From NCBI GenBank assembly GCA_030849805.1, contig JASANZ010002263.1, forward strand, positions 62,001-126,000: a DNA stretch of 64,000 nucleotides. The letters are read 5' to 3'. Made by a program: the position numbers and the translations under genes. Below, one piece after another: positions 9,591 to 18,217 of this stretch. Source of the DNA: Sergeia podlipaevii. Taxonomy: Eukaryota > Euglenozoa > Kinetoplastea > Trypanosomatida > Trypanosomatidae. Positions within the stretch are counted from its first letter, which is position 1; each line of letters opens with the position of its first letter. Under the pieces are notes generated by a model. It saw only the letters and a program-made list of their open reading frames with translations. It was not told where the DNA came from and ran no database searches.

Positions 9591-12500
9591 TCACGTTAGG
9601 AAAAGGTTTGTCTCCAGCTCAAAAGCGTGAATATCAAGAAGATCCACCCTGTCCTCCTTCCATCCTTCCACAGCAGTACTGGATGTCTTTCTTCTTCCAG
9701 TCATTGACAGTGTAGACGAGAGTTTACCCCTCTCTAACACGGCACGCGTGGCACGAAGTAGCAGCCTCACAACTGCTTCGCGAGTCACGTCTTCGCGCAT
9801 CATGACAAACTGAAGAAAGGTATCCACGTAGGCACGCGCCTGACTTACATTGTCGCTAGCCGCCACCACCTCCTCCTCAGCAATTGAGCTGTAAGATGCA
9901 GACGAAGCTACAGCCTGCAGTAGATAGTACATGGAGGCATCGAGTAGGGCAGTTCTTACACCATCCACACCAGCACGCCCTTTAAGTACAGTAGAGCGGC
10001 ACGAGTAAGTTCTGCTGCCGCTGTCAGGTCCACTACCGAGCTTCCCAGCTATCCACTCTCGACTAGCCCAGTCCACATAATCCACGTAGGAAATGTCACG
10101 CATCAGAGTAACACTAGAGACCGGATCGGCAACGAGATAGGCGTCTACTGTCATCCCCTCTTCCCACGCATCATCGCATTCAAAAGTAGTCGTGGGGCTG
10201 ATATCAGAAAGCCGCAGGTGAGCCATAGCAAGAAGCCACAAGTGGCGATGCGAGACCGCCTCGGTAGCCCCAGTGTCACCACCAGTAGTAGTGGCAGCAA
10301 CATCACCATCGCTGTTCTTGTCCACAGGTGCAGTTGCCGCAACCAGAAGGTCAGCCACTTCGATAAGGGCGTTGTAGCTCTCCACACACATCACAGATAA
10401 GGGCTCCGCGGCTTGCACGAAAATCGCCGCCAAGTGACCTTCATGTAACTTTGCAATAAAGCTACTAAAACAAACGAAGATGCGGTGACAAACTGCTGCT
10501 AGTTCATCATCAGCCCACTTTGAGCAGTGACTCCCAGAGCAGATCAATGCGGCACTCTCGACCACTTTGCTCTCAAATGAGCTGCTGCTCTTCTTACGGT
10601 TGTTGTCAACGATGGCGTCACCACAAGAGTCCGCGCGTAGTGATAGCATCGTGCAATCTGTGAAGGCAAATGCTGGCGCCATTGATAGGCACAGAGCATG
10701 CATGTGCCAGAGCGTAACACATATGATCTGAACAAAGCAGGCGTCCCTGTCACGCCGCAGAGGGCCCCCATCCATGCCTCCGACAGAGACTGAAGAAGCA
10801 GCACCAGTAGGCAACACTCCTTGGCTGGCGCTAGCCGCCTCTGACGCGTCATCGGTATTGTATTGCTGGTGCACGTGATGGGCTGCGTTCAGCCATGCTG
10901 CCCAGGCGCGAAGCTGCTGCGCAGGTGGTCTTTGCTCAGTCGTGCTTCCAACAAAACGAGGAACAGCTTGAGCCGCAAAAGAGGAACAAGAGCACCCCAT
11001 CGCAAGGGATGCACACTCGGCAAGAACAAAACGCATGGCTACAGCAAGCATGGCAGCACCTGCCTCGCAGGGCAACAACACCGGCAGAACACGTCCAGCG
11101 TCACTTTCAAGAATGCGCACAGACACATTTCTCATCAGGAGACTCACCGCACGCGAAACGCGCCTCACGCGAGAGCAGTAGAGCAGCACAGAACGCTTCC
11201 ATAACTCGTCGTTATCCTGTGTGAAATCATTACTAGTACTGACGCTACTCTCATGCCTCTGCATCATATGAGAAGATACAGGCACTGTCATGACCAATTT
11301 TATGGTAGCAAGCGGGTGCAGACACTCAAAGAGCCTCAAGATGGAACCCGCTGAGGTGATCAGTAGCGGGGACAAGGCTGTAACGAGAGCATCAATCGCG
11401 CTCACCACACAGAGAAGGTCGATCAGTTCGTCGCTGCAATCACGAACTTCCGTACGATAGACCTCCGCAAGTAGCAACTCCAAGGAAGTCACTCCTCCTT
11501 TCTCTGAGATAGTAGGTTGGTCACTGCTACCGGTCGTATGATGCGCGGAGATGGCTGCCTCCCAGCTAACCAGCAGTTGCTTTACTAGCGGCTGCCGCTG
11601 CATCCACTGCTCTATGAACAGGCGTAGAGAGAGAAGAAGGATAGTTGTCACTTGCAAGACAAATGGCGTCCCACCACTGCCACTATCGTCATCGTCCTGC
11701 GCGTAGTCGCCCCAGCTAACGAGCTTCTCTACAAAGCCATTGCTATAGCTTGGCGAGATACCAGCAGCGGCCTCTCCCTCACTGATGTTACCTGCTGAGG
11801 AGAAATCGTCAGGCTTTGGCAACGGCGACGATCGCGGTCGCCTTGGTGACATCCTACGCGTTTTCTCTCCATCTCTCGCAGTCGGTGCATCACTGCCTAC
11901 TTCAGCCCACTTATCGAGCGTGTTGTCACCATGCTTATCGCTACTGTCACCTTTCATGTCGTTCACTTGATCGTCAGCAAACACGTCACGGTTCATCTGT
12001 CCTCCCCGCGTGCCGTGAACACAAGCGCACACGAGCACCCATACCCAAGCGTCGTGACTGGTGAGGTACTGTGGCGTGGCCGGGAGACCGTGGAGGGTGG
12101 GGTGCCCACGCAGCACTACAAGGGGTCCAGTGGTGTTGATGCCAGAAGATAATGCGGGCCCAGAGGTTGACATCAGTGCGCTCATCGCCATTTCCGCTCT
12201 CCAGCACATTAGTGGTAGATAGTCACAGAGACACCCATTAAGTGTAGCTGTTACTTGATCCAACTGTGACTCAACGTCAGCGTCGAGGTGCTGCCTTGCG
12301 CTAGAGGTGTTACTGTTATACAAGCGCCGTGTCGCGCAGTGTAGTGTAATGATAAAGAAAACAAGATTCAGTACTGGGAGCACACACGCATCTGCGGCGT
12401 GAGCTGGCTGCGTTTTGCCAGTACTTTTGTAGTACATCTGCAAGTACCGCAGTCCTGCTGGTAAGGCTGCGTGGACTAGACTACCCAGCGCATGTACCCA

Positions 12501-12746
12501 CTGGATCAGCGATGGGGAGACTGGCAACGTGGCTTCTGAAGGCACTCCGATATCTATACCTTTAGAAAGCGGCGGGGCAGCAGCCCGACGATTCCGTTCA
12601 GCCCCATCGACCAGTAACGCACAGATCACACGGGCCGTGTCAGAGACGGCAGCCACATTGGAGCTACTCACAGCCTTAATAAAGTGGTGCACTGCCTGAT
12701 CCACCGCCTCGGCAAGTATGTCAGTTGAACCATCAATGACCCCCAT
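9591..12746 (-). CDS. conserved-looking hypothetical protein, 1051 residues
   Basis: Not recognised. A long open frame with GC-rich codons in an AT-rich setting and a well-supported start (ATG at 12746, predicted splice AG 23 bases upstream), so it is surely coding. The protein is largely alpha-helical by appearance, with alternating hydrophobic stretches such as LPVLNLVFFIITLHC and ALVTALSPLLI. A polar, low-complexity segment near residues 255-355 is rich in Asp, Ser, Gly and Arg. There is no signal peptide, clear membrane domain or catalytic motif. The pattern would suit a HEAT/ARM-type scaffold with disordered loops, but that is a guess. Confidence 0.85.
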   Translation of the reverse strand: MGVIDGSTDILAEAVDQAVHHFIKAVSSSNVAAVSDTARVICALLVDGAERNRRAAAPPLSKGIDIGVPSEATLPVSPSLIQWVHALGSLVHAALPAGLRYLQMYYKSTGKTQPAHAADACVLPVLNLVFFIITLHCATRRLYNSNTSSARQHLDADVESQLDQVTATLNGCLCDYLPLMCWRAEMAMSALMSTSGPALSSGINTTGPLVVLRGHPTLHGLPATPQYLTSHDAWVWVLVCACVHGTRGGQMNRDVFADDQVNDMKGDSSDKHGDNTLDKWAEVGSDAPTARDGEKTRRMSPRRPRSSPLPKPDDFSSAGNISEGEAAAGISPSYSNGFVEKLVSWGDYAQDDDDSGSGGTPFVLQVTTILLLSLRLFIEQWMQRQPLVKQLLVSWEAAISAHHTTGSSDQPTISEKGGVTSLELLLAEVYRTEVRDCSDELIDLLCVVSAIDALVTALSPLLITSAGSILRLFECLHPLATIKLVMTVPVSSHMMQRHESSVSTSNDFTQDNDELWKRSVLLYCSRVRRVSRAVSLLMRNVSVRILESDAGRVLPVLLPCEAGAAMLAVAMRFVLAECASLAMGCSCSSFAAQAVPRFVGSTTEQRPPAQQLRAWAAWLNAAHHVHQQYNTDDASEAASASQGVLPTGAASSVSVGGMDGGPLRRDRDACFVQIICVTLWHMHALCLSMAPAFAFTDCTMLSLRADSCGDAIVDNNRKKSSSSFESKVVESAALICSGSHCSKWADDELAAVCHRIFVCFSSFIAKLHEGHLAAIFVQAAEPLSVMCVESYNALIEVADLLVAATAPVDKNSDGDVAATTTGGDTGATEAVSHRHLWLLAMAHLRLSDISPTTTFECDDAWEEGMTVDAYLVADPVSSVTLMRDISYVDYVDWASREWIAGKLGSGPDSGSRTYSCRSTVLKGRAGVDGVRTALLDASMYYLLQAVASSASYSSIAEEEVVAASDNVSQARAYVDTFLQFVMMREDVTREAVVRLLLRATRAVLERGKLSSTLSMTGRRKTSSTAVEGWKEDRVDLLDIHAFELETNLFLT

Positions 12747-12768
12747 ACGATACTACCCAACTTAGGTA

Positions 12769-12793
12769 CTAGAAGAAGGACAAGAGTTGACGA
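12769..12793 (-). promoter_or_regulatory. predicted trans-splice acceptor for the 1051-residue gene
   Basis: The coding strand reads a CT-rich tract ending CTTCTTCTAG. AG is at 12769-12770, 22 bases of 5' UTR before the ATG. A second AG lies between the two. Confidence 0.55.
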
Positions 12794-13237
12794 GATTATG
12801 CCTCAAAAACTGGTAAATAAATAAACCGAAAGTGAAAAACACGATTCGTGCGTAAAGACTTTCACAATACGAGCAGAGATCATGGTAATGAATTGATCTT
12901 CCGAGCTGCTGCTTCAAGTCCAGTTCCTTCCAATTTTTTTTTGTAAAGGTGCCGCTGCAGCTGTATAGATATGTGTGTGTGTGTGTATATATACTCTCCT
13001 TTAAAAAATAAACGATGCTTCGGGTTTTTGGAAATAGAAATAAAATGAAAGATAAACACAAAAAAAAGGATGAGTAAAAGTACCAAGAACGATTCGTAAA
13101 ATAGCTATTAACAAAAAAAAAAATGGAAAATAACCAGTTCATTTTCCCCGATTTCTGTTGTCCAAAGTATCAAAGGACATCCGCAAAAAAAAAAAAAAAA
13201 GATGTTGCTTCATATATATATATATATATATTTTTGA

Positions 13238-13309
13238 TTATATTGTCTTTAGGTCGGCGATGACATCCGTCGGCACATAGGTCGCTAAGGGAGGAACGAG
13301 AACCCGCAT
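13238..13309 (-). CDS. possible 23-residue microORF in a GC-rich island
   Basis: An ATG at 13309 opens a frame closed by TAA at 13238; the peptide begins MRVLVPPLATYV. About 61% of codons end in G or C, like the real genes and unlike the surrounding AT-rich spacer. An ACAG on the coding strand at 13337-13338 follows a T/G-rich tract and could be a splice acceptor 27 bases upstream. An ORF this short is expected by chance, so coding is unproven. It could instead mark a small non-coding RNA. Confidence 0.2.
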   Translation of the reverse strand: MRVLVPPLATYVPTDVIADLKTI

Positions 13310-14056
13310 CTCTTTCGTTTTTCTTCAATGTTGTGGCTGTCGTCACAACAACAACAACAAAACGCCGAAGAATTTTTTTAAAAAGAAACTTTCAGAACAA
13401 AAAAAACAAACAAGAATCAACTGGTAAACTTGTAAATAACTGGCATACTTTAGTATAGCTAGCAAATTCAAAAAAGCAAAATCGGAAAAGTGTCACGGAA
13501 GTGCATCAAATGTATATTGGAGCGAGGCATCCAAGTACTCACAAATATGAACGCACAAAGCTACCTTTCTTTCTTTTCATTATGCTCTCAAAAGATAAAA
13601 TGATAGCCCACTTTGAGAAGAAACAAAAATGAAAGAAAAAAAGGAATGTGGCTCCAACAACAAAGCAAAAAAAAAAGACAGAATGCAGATCATTCAAAAA
13701 GGGAGAAAAGATGTACGCAATACCTCTTCATACATGCTCTACGTGAGCGAATACAGCATACAACACTTTGGTCCTTTCTTTAGTGTTTCCATGGCAGTAC
13801 AGTAGATCGTGTGTAGATAGTGATATCTAGCCTCCAGTATCATCATCTCTCTCTCTCTCTCTGCCTCTCTCTCTCTCTTCCTTTAGGGGTTCTCTCGTTG
13901 TCAAATGAAGAAAACTGAGACTAAAGGAAAAAGGCATTGAAAGGCGGATATAGTAATGTAACCAGAAGTAGTCATCGACTACAGCAGCCAATCTGCTCAA
14001 TCCTCGCTGCCCTCCTTCTCCAGAAATGATCCATTGCGGAAGAGACAACTTCTCTA

Positions 14057-14068
14057 CCCCCCCCCCCC
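14057..14068. repeat. C12 homopolymer
   Basis: Uninterrupted run of 12 C on the plus strand in the TRAP-alpha 3' flank; one of eight G/C runs of 10 or more in the window. Confidence 0.9.
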
Positions 14069-14325
14069 TGCACGTACTTTTTATCTATCCATTCATTCAT
14101 TCATCATCTCTACCACCTCTCTTTAATATGCAAAAATATGAAAGAGAAGAGAACACGAAGAATGACACGTGTTGTCAAGCTCCAAATTGCTTTATTTTTG
14201 TTTACCTCTTCCCTTTCTTTTCGTTCTATTTTTCTTCTTTATTGGTCTTCTCCATTCCCTCTTGCTTGTTTCATTCCTTGTTCCTTGCTCTCTCTCTCTC
14301 GCTCTCTCTTCATATCATACAACGA

Positions 14326-14328
<3 letters not shown>

Positions 14329-14356
<28 letters not shown>
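14329..14356. repeat. CA dinucleotide microsatellite
   Basis: Fourteen CA units on the plus strand, about 210 bases past the TRAP-alpha stop codon on the transcribed strand. Confidence 0.95.
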
Positions 14357-14362
<6 letters not shown>

Positions 14363-14444
14363 GGGAAGTAAGGGCACATATCAACTTGCTTCTTAATGAC
14401 TAATCTTGTGTCTCCATGTGTATCCCCAAAGCGCGTCAGTACAA

Positions 14445-14445
<1 letters not shown>

Positions 14446-14476
<31 letters not shown>
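14446..14476. repeat. TA dinucleotide microsatellite
   Basis: About 15 TA units between the CA repeat and the TRAP-alpha stop. Confidence 0.95.
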
Positions 14477-14480
<4 letters not shown>

Positions 14481-14565
14481 CTATGTATGTGTGTACGTGG
14501 ACGTTTGCAGACCTCGTGTCGTTCATTTCTGAATTAAAACAAAGAGCGTGGAATGTTTGGATGTC

Positions 14566-15405
14566 TTAGTTCATCTTCTTGGGGGATGCATTGCGTTGCT
14601 TAGGAGAAGCAGAGGTCTTGCGCATCACCTCTTCGCGGACACGGAGGTGCTCCTTGCTGACATAGTCAGGATCGTAACCCTCGCCGCGAGTACCGAGCTC
14701 AACGAGCTGTGGGCGGCCCTGCGGATTTGCCTTCTTACCCTTGACCATGGACCGAATGGCCTTAACGAGGCCGAACTTCTCCGCTGGAATGTAAGCGATG
14801 CACAAGAAAATAACAAAAAGGGTGATGTACGTGAGGATGGTGCGCGGGTCAGTATCAAGAGACTCCTCAATCATAACGGTGGCGTTGAAGGCAGGCACGA
14901 AGAAGGTGTTGTTGGTGATGCTGTCATGGGTGTAGAGGCCGATCACGAGGTTGTACTCACCAGGCTCGAGGTGTGCGTTGGGGGTGAAGCTGTACTGAAA
15001 AGTGATGCTCTCACCGGAGGGCACAATGCGGCCGTGGCGGACAACGGAGAAGTTCTGGATGATGACGTTGTAGCCGCGGGGAGGCTGCAAGTAGCCAGAG
15101 GCAAGCACGATGGTGTGTGTGCTGGCATCGTGGTTGTTCTGGAAAGAGACGACGGCGTTTGCCTTGCTGCCCGCAGAAATGGTAGGGAAGAGCGGAGAGG
15201 TGCTGTTTGGAAAGATGGCGCCGCACACCACAAGAGGAACGTGAGACGCAGTCCCGGCCATGAGGTCATCGATACCGTCCATCGCGATATCGTCGTCGTC
15301 TTCCATCACGTCAGTATTTTCAGCGTCCATGGCGTTGGCGTGGCAGGAGGATACCATGCACAGGAGGGCAAGGAGAAGCACCCACGTGAGCAATCTGGAA
15401 CGCAT
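14566..15405 (-). CDS. translocon-associated protein alpha subunit (TRAP-alpha / SSR1)
   Basis: A 279-residue type I ER membrane protein. A cleavable signal peptide (residues 1-24, hydrophobic core WVLLLALLCMV) is followed by a short acidic segment (MEDDDD), as in other TRAP-alpha proteins. Then comes a beta-rich lumenal domain with NxT/NxS glycosylation sites, one membrane span at about 190-208 (ITLFVIFLCIAYI) and a 71-residue basic cytosolic tail. TRAP sits beside the Sec61 channel at the ER and assists translocation and topology of some secretory proteins. Start and stop are clear. A large antisense ORF covers the same bases and is a shadow. The splice site is not obvious: the TA-rich 5' flank lacks AG for about 60 bases. 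Confidence 0.9.
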   Translation of the reverse strand: MRSRLLTWVLLLALLCMVSSCHANAMDAENTDVMEDDDDIAMDGIDDLMAGTASHVPLVVCGAIFPNSTSPLFPTISAGSKANAVVSFQNNHDASTHTIVLASGYLQPPRGYNVIIQNFSVVRHGRIVPSGESITFQYSFTPNAHLEPGEYNLVIGLYTHDSITNNTFFVPAFNATVMIEESLDTDPRTILTYITLFVIFLCIAYIPAEKFGLVKAIRSMVKGKKANPQGRPQLVELGTRGEGYDPDYVSKEHLRVREEVMRKTSASPKQRNASPKKMN

Positions 15406-16093
15406 TTATGTGTTTGTATATATATATTATATTATATTATATATAAGGGAATAAATACAAACAGTGACGGTAGTACCTTACAGAAATTTCTTGTGGCTAT
15501 ACGAGCACAACAGGTATGTGTAATAATAATAATAATAATTACTACTATAGCGGCAGCTAATCGCAAAGAATGATTATACTACACACATATATAAATATAT
15601 ATAAATATATATATAAAGAGAATCCATAGCGGAGGTGGGGGGAGGGAAGGAAGGAAGCAATTTAAGATAGTGACGACTTACATATAAGGCATACAATTAC
15701 ACAGATAAGGATGTTTTCTTCCACCGATTTAAAGAGGTGAGAGTACAACATTCAAGTCACAAAACAAACTGCACATGTGGACAACCACAAGAGAAGAGGG
15801 GGGGGGGGAGAGCATGCAGAAAATACAGGCATGTCGACTTAAAAAAAATAAAAAATTGTTGTCGTTGTGAAACGATATTAACTGAAGAGGGCACAAAGTG
15901 TTAAAAAGAAAATGAAACCAGAATCAAAAGATGTGAGTATATACCAAACCATCAAACTTCCACATACGTCACTAAACAGATCCACGAAATGACAATTCAC
16001 AAGGCAACAATCAAACCAACTATATCGCTTATATGGCCCCCAAGTATGCACCATATAACTTCCCCCCCCCCCTCCTTTTTCGCCACCTATTTT
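15406..16093. other. spacer between the small Tim gene and TRAP-alpha
   Basis: Contains TA-rich runs (15419-15445, 15590-15616), a TAA repeat (15521-15539), a G11 run (15798-15808) and a C11 run (16062-16072) only 21 bases beyond the small Tim stop. No gene seen. Confidence 0.7.
15521..15539. repeat. TAA trinucleotide repeat
   Basis: Six TAA units on the plus strand (TTA on the transcribed strand). Similar tracts in the same orientation lie at 23665, 32274, 41341, 43220, 49011 and 60190. Confidence 0.9.
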
Positions 16094-16315
16094 TTAGATG
16101 AGCTTCTTGCCTTTCGGCTTCGCATGATCGAGAGCATTGCTGATCATCTTGTGAGTGCGAAGGTAGCGCCATGCGCAGCGGTCTACACAGTTCACCTCGT
16201 CCACAGAGAGCTCGGGTGTAGAAAGGTCCTTGCAGCACAAATTGAAGCACTCTGAGCGCAGACTGGTCATCATCGCCTCGATGCGGAAGGACTCCTGCTT
16301 CACTGCCACGTTCAT
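16094..16315 (-). CDS. small mitochondrial Tim chaperone (Tim8/9/10/13 family)
   Basis: A 73-residue protein with the twin CX3C motif of intermembrane-space chaperones: Cys23/Cys27 (CFNLC) and Cys43/Cys47 (CVDRC), 15 residues apart, within the family norm. An extra Cys28 sits next to the first motif. Small Tims form hexamers that escort hydrophobic precursors to the inner-membrane TIM complex; trypanosomatids have several divergent ones, and which this is cannot be told. A longer overlapping ORF in another frame is a shadow. The start at 16315 is supported by a pyrimidine tract and AG 51 bases upstream. The Lys-rich C-terminus ends KGKKLI. Confidence 0.88.
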   Translation of the reverse strand: MNVAVKQESFRIEAMMTSLRSECFNLCCKDLSTPELSVDEVNCVDRCAWRYLRTHKMISNALDHAKPKGKKLI

Positions 16316-16364
16316 ATTTCAAAAGTGCGTGAAAAGCGTGGAAAACTATTCTTGGCTGTTTAAT

Positions 16365-16383
16365 CTAATTTGAAAGGAAAACA
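16365..16383 (-). promoter_or_regulatory. predicted trans-splice acceptor for the small Tim gene
   Basis: The coding strand reads a T/C-rich tract (TTTTCCTTTC) then AAATTAG, AG at 16365-16366, giving a 49-base 5' UTR. Confidence 0.5.
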
Positions 16384-16783
16384 CTAACAAGCAGCTCTAC
16401 TCTCGTCTGTGTGAGTGTGTATAGATAGCGACAGAGAGATTAGTACACTGGTTTCTTGCTATCCTTTTTTTCACTAATACTTGCGAAAGAAAAAAAAAAT
16501 TAAGAAAAAGCAAACATTGATAAAGAAAATGAAGTAGTACAAAATGCAAGACAGAAACAACACTCCCGTTCAAACAAACAAAAAAAAAAGAGAATCATCT
16601 CTATTCACATCAACAGAAAAGAAAACCGTAGGGTACAGCAGCCACACGCACACACAACGTAAAGCCGTGCTCTAAAAAAAAAAAAAAAAAAATGAATAAT
16701 AAAAAAAATTAGCATGTTTCCTTAAACAGAAAACAGATACAAAGCATGTGAGTGGGGCCGAGACGTGCACATCATCCTAAGCA

Positions 16784-16879
16784 TTACACCATCTGTCGAT
16801 CCTTCTTCGCTGTCAGTGAATCAAATCCTTCCTTGAAGCTATTGTAGTCATTCGAATGTTCTGTCACTCGTTGATTCAT
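16784..16879 (-). CDS. possible 31-residue microprotein
   Basis: ATG at 16879, TAA at 16784; the peptide starts MNQRVTEHSNDY and is hydrophilic with a balanced composition. Codon positions show the coding pattern of higher G+C in position 1 (about half) than position 2 (under a third). It sits in a stretch free of the homopolymers that fill the rest of the spacer, and a strong pyrimidine tract with AG lies 42 bases upstream. A competing out-of-frame ATG at 16919 lies inside the would-be 5' UTR. No family recognised. An ORF of this size is not significant alone; the combination of signals makes it worth testing. Confidence 0.3.
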   Translation of the reverse strand: MNQRVTEHSNDYNSFKEGFDSLTAKKDRQMV

Positions 16880-16920
16880 ACTCCACCTCCTCCCTATTTC
16901 TTTTTTTTCTTTCCTTCATT

Positions 16921-16966
16921 CTCAAAGAGCACCGACAAAGAGAAATAGAAAGGAAAGAAAAAAGGC
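16921..16966 (-). promoter_or_regulatory. extra trans-splice acceptor-like signal inside a spacer
   Basis: The coding strand carries a roughly 40-base pyrimidine-rich tract (16926-16966) ending in CTCTTTGAG, AG at 16921-16922. No annotated gene starts nearby except the 31-codon ORF. It could process a small transcript or be an alternative acceptor for the small Tim gene. Confidence 0.4.
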
Positions 16967-17398
16967 GCGACGACGTACCCACAACTCCACGGCTGCTACC
17001 TCCCAGTCAAAACGTTTGTTCCATATCATCACCACCGTCGCTACCTAAACCGCGATCACGCCAACAGCCATAGAAAAAAAAAGGCCTACTACAGAGAAAA
17101 AATAACCAATAGCAATAATAATGATAATATTCAAAAAAAAAGAAAAAAAAAAGATCAATTTTTTTAAAACAATAATAATATAATAACGGGTATGTGAACA
17201 ACTATCAGGGACGATAATGACAAGACAATCTGCAGCATCACTCATGTAGACTATGAGCTACAGTTAGGACTTCCAACTATGTTTCTGCTTGCCCATTTAC
17301 TACTCCTCAATATTCCTAATCAAGAAGGGAGAAAGTGCGCTTCAACATAAATTGATTCACCCCTGCCTCCCTATAATTCCTGTTCTTCTGTCAGAGAG

Positions 17399-17752
17399 CT
17401 AACGCCGCTTCACCAGTGCAAATCCTCTTAATACCCTTTCGCAAGGAAGGACACACGTTGACATGTTTTGGAGGCAGATCATGTTGCTCAGCACAGCCAT
17501 GGGAGAGCCTTGAGCAACAATAGTGGCGAGCAACTGACTCAGCACGGCATCACTCGAGGTGGTGGCGAGTAAAGGAATACCAGCGCCGGCCTGACCCATA
17601 AGTGTGGAGCAGAGCAGTGGGGAGGCCGCGAGGCTGCCAGCAGTGCAAGACAGCGCGTTAGGCCTGATAAAGCCAGTAGTGAGGGGGCTGCGGCACGCAT
17701 TCAGGTGACGCTGTGTGAAGCTCCGCCCCATGTAAAACACGGAGCGACGCAT
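17399..17752 (-). CDS. hypothetical small protein, 117 residues, possibly mitochondrial
   Basis: Not recognised. A GC-rich open frame in an AT-rich region, so coding is likely. The N-terminus (MRRSVFYMGRSFTQRHLN) is basic, hydroxylated and free of acidic residues, like a mitochondrial presequence. The middle is Ala/Leu/Ser-rich and could form a weak membrane helix. Six Cys residues are scattered without a CX3C or CX9C spacing. It lies next to a small Tim gene, but gene order means little in these units. A TTG three codons upstream is not a convincing start. The bases just before the ATG read ACAG, so a splice acceptor could abut the start codon; a second TGTAG candidate lies about 45 bases further upstream. 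Confidence 0.7.
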   Translation of the reverse strand: MRRSVFYMGRSFTQRHLNACRSPLTTGFIRPNALSCTAGSLAASPLLCSTLMGQAGAGIPLLATTSSDAVLSQLLATIVAQGSPMAVLSNMICLQNMSTCVLPCERVLRGFALVKRR

Positions 17753-18217
17753 CTGTAACAATTTTTTTCCGGAAAGAAAAAAATAGGTTTCCTACAGAAA
17801 AAATGTATGTATTCTGGCTAAATCCCATTGTTGTTGTTATGTAAAGAACAAAAAAAAAAAAGATGAAGAAGAGAAGCACGACGTCAGTGATCTTGTATAG
17901 ATGACTCAAGCAGAGATGATGTTCAAGACCTATTTTTCAGACATATACAGACACACAGAGAGAGAGAGAGAGAAAAAAAAAATCACACAATATAGAAGTG
18001 AAAAAGGTGACTTTGTATCGCATATTGCAAAAAAAAAAAGAAAAAAATTTAGTTTTCTTTTCTGTTGCTTTATATATATATATATATAAATGATGAGTTC
18101 TCAAGATGTGGATAAGGCATTGCAAACGAGCGCAAATAAAGAAAACAAAGATGATAATAATAAAGAAAAAATAATAATAAAGAAAAAAATAAAATTAGCG
18201 ACAACTACGTATTTAGA
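17753..18217. other. spacer upstream of the 117-residue gene
   Basis: A-tracts, a GA repeat (17957-17972), a TA repeat (18070-18088) and AATAA-type repeats (18157-18190). No gene seen. Confidence 0.7.

Larger units (their letters stand above)
12747..14565. other. 1.8 kb spacer downstream of TRAP-alpha, with a possible microORF
   Basis: AT-rich, with TA (13211-13231, 14446-14476) and CA (14329-14356) microsatellites, CT repeats (13841-13882), a C12 run (14057-14068) and a strongly pyrimidine-rich plus strand at 14170-14310. A GC-richer island at 13240-13310 carries a 23-codon ORF, listed separately. Another GC-richer patch at 13970-14040 has only a 20-codon ORF from an ATG. Confidence 0.6.
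16316..17398. other. 1.1 kb spacer with an extra splice-like signal and a microORF
   Basis: Mostly A-rich, with runs up to A17 (about 16674-16691). The part 16745-16900 is markedly less repetitive and GC-richer. It carries a 31-codon ORF and, upstream of it, a strong pyrimidine tract with AG, both listed separately. Confidence 0.6.

Noticed and set aside
14548..15573. 341-codon plus-strand ORF
   Set aside because: It is the antisense shadow of TRAP-alpha, which has a signal peptide, membrane span and family layout on the other strand.
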